Origin: Chloroflexota bacterium
Lineage (GTDB): Bacteria > Chloroflexota > Anaerolineae > Anaerolineales > UBA11858
NCBI GenBank assembly: GCA_030666985.1
Contig: DAOUWT010000190.1
Location: 1-5,583 of the forward strand
DNA: 5,583 bases
Reading direction: 5' to 3'
Shown: positions 4,397 to 5,583 of the stretch, piece by piece
Layout: each line of letters begins with the position of its first letter
Position numbering within the stretch: position 1 is the first letter of the stretch
Translations under genes and position numbers: made by a program
Notes under the pieces: generated by a model
The model's input: the letters and a program-made list of their open reading frames with translations, nothing else
Databases searched by the model: none
Told to the model about the DNA's origin: nothing

Positions 4397-5470
4397 CTAC
4401 CTCATCGCCAACTTACGGCGCATACGCACATATTGAGCATAATCAATCTCGGTGCGGCGGGCAATGTAGTCGCGGGTCTTTAGGGCGCGTTCCCGGCGGG
4501 GGATGATCTCCTCGGTGACGCGGAAGGCAAAGGCATCGGAGCCAGCTCCCGACCCGAAGGAAGACATCAGTATCCGGTCGCCCGGTTTGGCAATGTCCAG
4601 AGTGGCGGACAGACCAATCAGGGCCGCCCCCGCGTAGGTGTTGCCAATCTCCGGGGATAATAAGCCCGGCTCGATTTGTTCTGCACTGAAGCCCAACTCT
4701 TTTGCTACCCGGCGGGGGAATTTGGCATTCGGCTGATGGAAGGTGGCATAAGCATAATCATCGGGCGTGGTTCCGGTTTCGTCTAGGAGAACGCTCACGG
4801 CCCCTTTGATGTGCGTAAAATAAGCCGGCCCCCCGGTAAAGCGATGTCCGTGTTCGGGATATTTTTGTTCCGCTCTGCGCCAAAAATCGGGCGTATCTGT
4901 GACGTAGGAATAAGCCCCCTCCAAGACAGCCAAAGCCTCCTCGGCGGGGCCGATGATATAGGCAGCCCCCCCAGCGGCAGCGGTGTATTCCAGAGCATCA
5001 CCGGGTTTGGCTTGAGCCGTATCCATGCCAATAGCCAGGGCGTATTCAGCCATCTCGGAGCCAACTAGCCCAAAGGCGGCCACCATGGCCTCGGAGCCGG
5101 CCTTGCAAGCGAACTCAAAGTCGGCGGCCTGCGTGCTGGGAACAACGCCCAATGTCTCGGCCACAATGGTTGAAGTAGGCTTGACCGCGTAGGGATGCGA
5201 CTCCGAACCCACCCACACGGCGCGGATTCCGGCGGGATCAATCATGGCCCGCTCCAGAGCGTTGCGAGCCGCTTCGATGGACATGGTAACGGTATCCTCG
5301 TCCAGGCCGGGAACCGACTTCTCGGTAATGGGAACTCCCCCGGCCCCGCCCGTCCAAATCCGCGAAACCTCAGAGACCGGCAGGCGGTAGCGGGGGACGT
5401 AAGCTCCATAGCCCACAATCCCCACGGGGCGCGAGGGCATGAGTAAGTGAGTGGTGTGTTTTTGGGTCAT
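4397..5470 (-). CDS. Hydroxymethylglutaryl-CoA synthase, archaeal type
   Basis: A 357-aa thiolase-fold enzyme that condenses acetoacetyl-CoA with acetyl-CoA to HMG-CoA, the committed entry to the mevalonate pathway, in the cytoplasm. Counted from the ATG at 5470, it opens with PVGIVGYGAYVPRYRL. It carries a catalytic glutamate in VGSESHPYAVKP (E90), the acyl-accepting cysteine in FEFACKAGSEAM (C122), the histidine in FHQPNAKFP (H245) and the GNTYAGAALIGLSA block (N277). Length and motifs match the archaeal-type family rather than the longer eukaryotic/Firmicutes type. The ATG at 5470 has AAGGA 9 nt upstream. An ATG at 5440 lacks a ribosome site, and the frame upstream to 5560 is repeat DNA. 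The DUF35 partner is downstream on the same strand; a thiolase is not visible and could lie beyond 5583. Confidence 0.93.
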   Translation of the reverse strand: MTQKHTTHLLMPSRPVGIVGYGAYVPRYRLPVSEVSRIWTGGAGGVPITEKSVPGLDEDTVTMSIEAARNALERAMIDPAGIRAVWVGSESHPYAVKPTSTIVAETLGVVPSTQAADFEFACKAGSEAMVAAFGLVGSEMAEYALAIGMDTAQAKPGDALEYTAAAGGAAYIIGPAEEALAVLEGAYSYVTDTPDFWRRAEQKYPEHGHRFTGGPAYFTHIKGAVSVLLDETGTTPDDYAYATFHQPNAKFPRRVAKELGFSAEQIEPGLLSPEIGNTYAGAALIGLSATLDIAKPGDRILMSSFGSGAGSDAFAFRVTEEIIPRRERALKTRDYIARRTEIDYAQYVRMRRKLAMR

Positions 5471-5482
5471 AGGTTTTAGTCC

Positions 5483-5576
5483 TTGAGTGTTGAGGTGATA
5501 AGTGACGAGTGATGAGTGACGAGTGATGAGTAACTCACGCATCACGTCTTCACGTTTCACTCTTCACGTTTCACTT
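5483..5576. repeat. Long heptamer repeat tract upstream of HMG-CoA synthase, switching orientation
   Basis: From 5500 to 5534 the units are AAGTGAC, GAGTGAT, GAGTGAC, GAGTGAT, GAGTAAC. From 5535 to 5576 they are TCACGCA, TCACGTC, TTCACGT, TTCACTC, TTCACGT, TTCACTT. That is eleven 7-base units in register, with the second half roughly the reverse complement of the first. Looser copies (TTGAGTG, TTGAGGT) extend left to 5483. The switch point forms a hairpin with GTGATG (5523-5528) pairing CATCAC (5540-5545). The tract sits in the leader of the HMG-CoA synthase gene, and no promoter is evident within it. Confidence 0.85.
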
Positions 5577-5583
5577 TCCTCGC

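Noticed and set aside
5483..5576. Possible CRISPR array in the heptamer tract
   Set aside because: Units are 7 bases with no unique spacers, so it is a simple tandem repeat.

Overview
The window looks like a piece of a bacterial chromosome, most plausibly from a Chloroflexota member (Anaerolineae/Caldilineae-like). This rests on gene content and repeat style, not on a marker gene. It carries a bacterial NADH-quinone oxidoreductase start (nuoA-nuoB-nuoC), an archaeal-type HMG-CoA synthase with a Zn-ribbon/OB-fold partner, a membrane-anchored lamin-tail protein and a TumE/DUF6516-type gene pair. The spacers are rich in short degenerate tandem repeats and palindromes. No phylogeny could be run, so the assignment is an inference.

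Layout. Positions 1-1071 (minus strand) hold the head of a nuo operon: a probable promoter at 1043-1071, nuoA (GTG start at 1001), nuoB, and the first 15 codons of nuoC running off the left edge. Positions 1247-1717 (minus) encode a YacP-like NYN-domain ribonuclease. It sits behind a strong promoter that would give an almost leaderless mRNA. Divergent from it, 1832-2362 (plus) encodes a small protein with one membrane helix and a C-terminal lamin-tail domain. A repeat-rich spacer follows, and then a strong extended -10 promoter at 2491-2519 drives a two-gene operon at 2560-3260. Its second gene resembles the TumE/DUF6516 toxin family; its first, a small acidic helical protein, overlaps it by four bases and is the likely antitoxin. 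Positions 3261-3542 contain a long imperfect hairpin element, a perfect 32-bp palindrome and a clear intrinsic terminator for the convergent minus-strand gene. Positions 3543-3953 (minus) encode a DUF35-type Zn-ribbon/OB-fold protein. Positions 3954-4396 are non-coding and packed with repeats, including a 127-bp inverted-repeat element. Positions 4397-5470 (minus) encode the archaeal-type HMG-CoA synthase, preceded by another long heptamer repeat tract.

How the genes work together. NuoA and NuoB are core subunits of respiratory complex I; NuoB carries the last iron-sulfur cluster before quinone. The HMG-CoA synthase and the Zn-ribbon/OB protein point to a mevalonate route for isoprenoids: in archaea these two form a complex with acetoacetyl-CoA thiolase. 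The thiolase is not in this window. The TumE-like pair looks like a self-contained toxin-antitoxin module with its own promoter.

The most unusual feature is the spacer DNA. At least six intergenic tracts are built of degenerate 7- or 8-base tandem units, each tract with its own unit sequence. This resembles the heptameric STRR repeats described in cyanobacteria. Two of the tracts continue in frame with genes and falsely lengthen their open reading frames.
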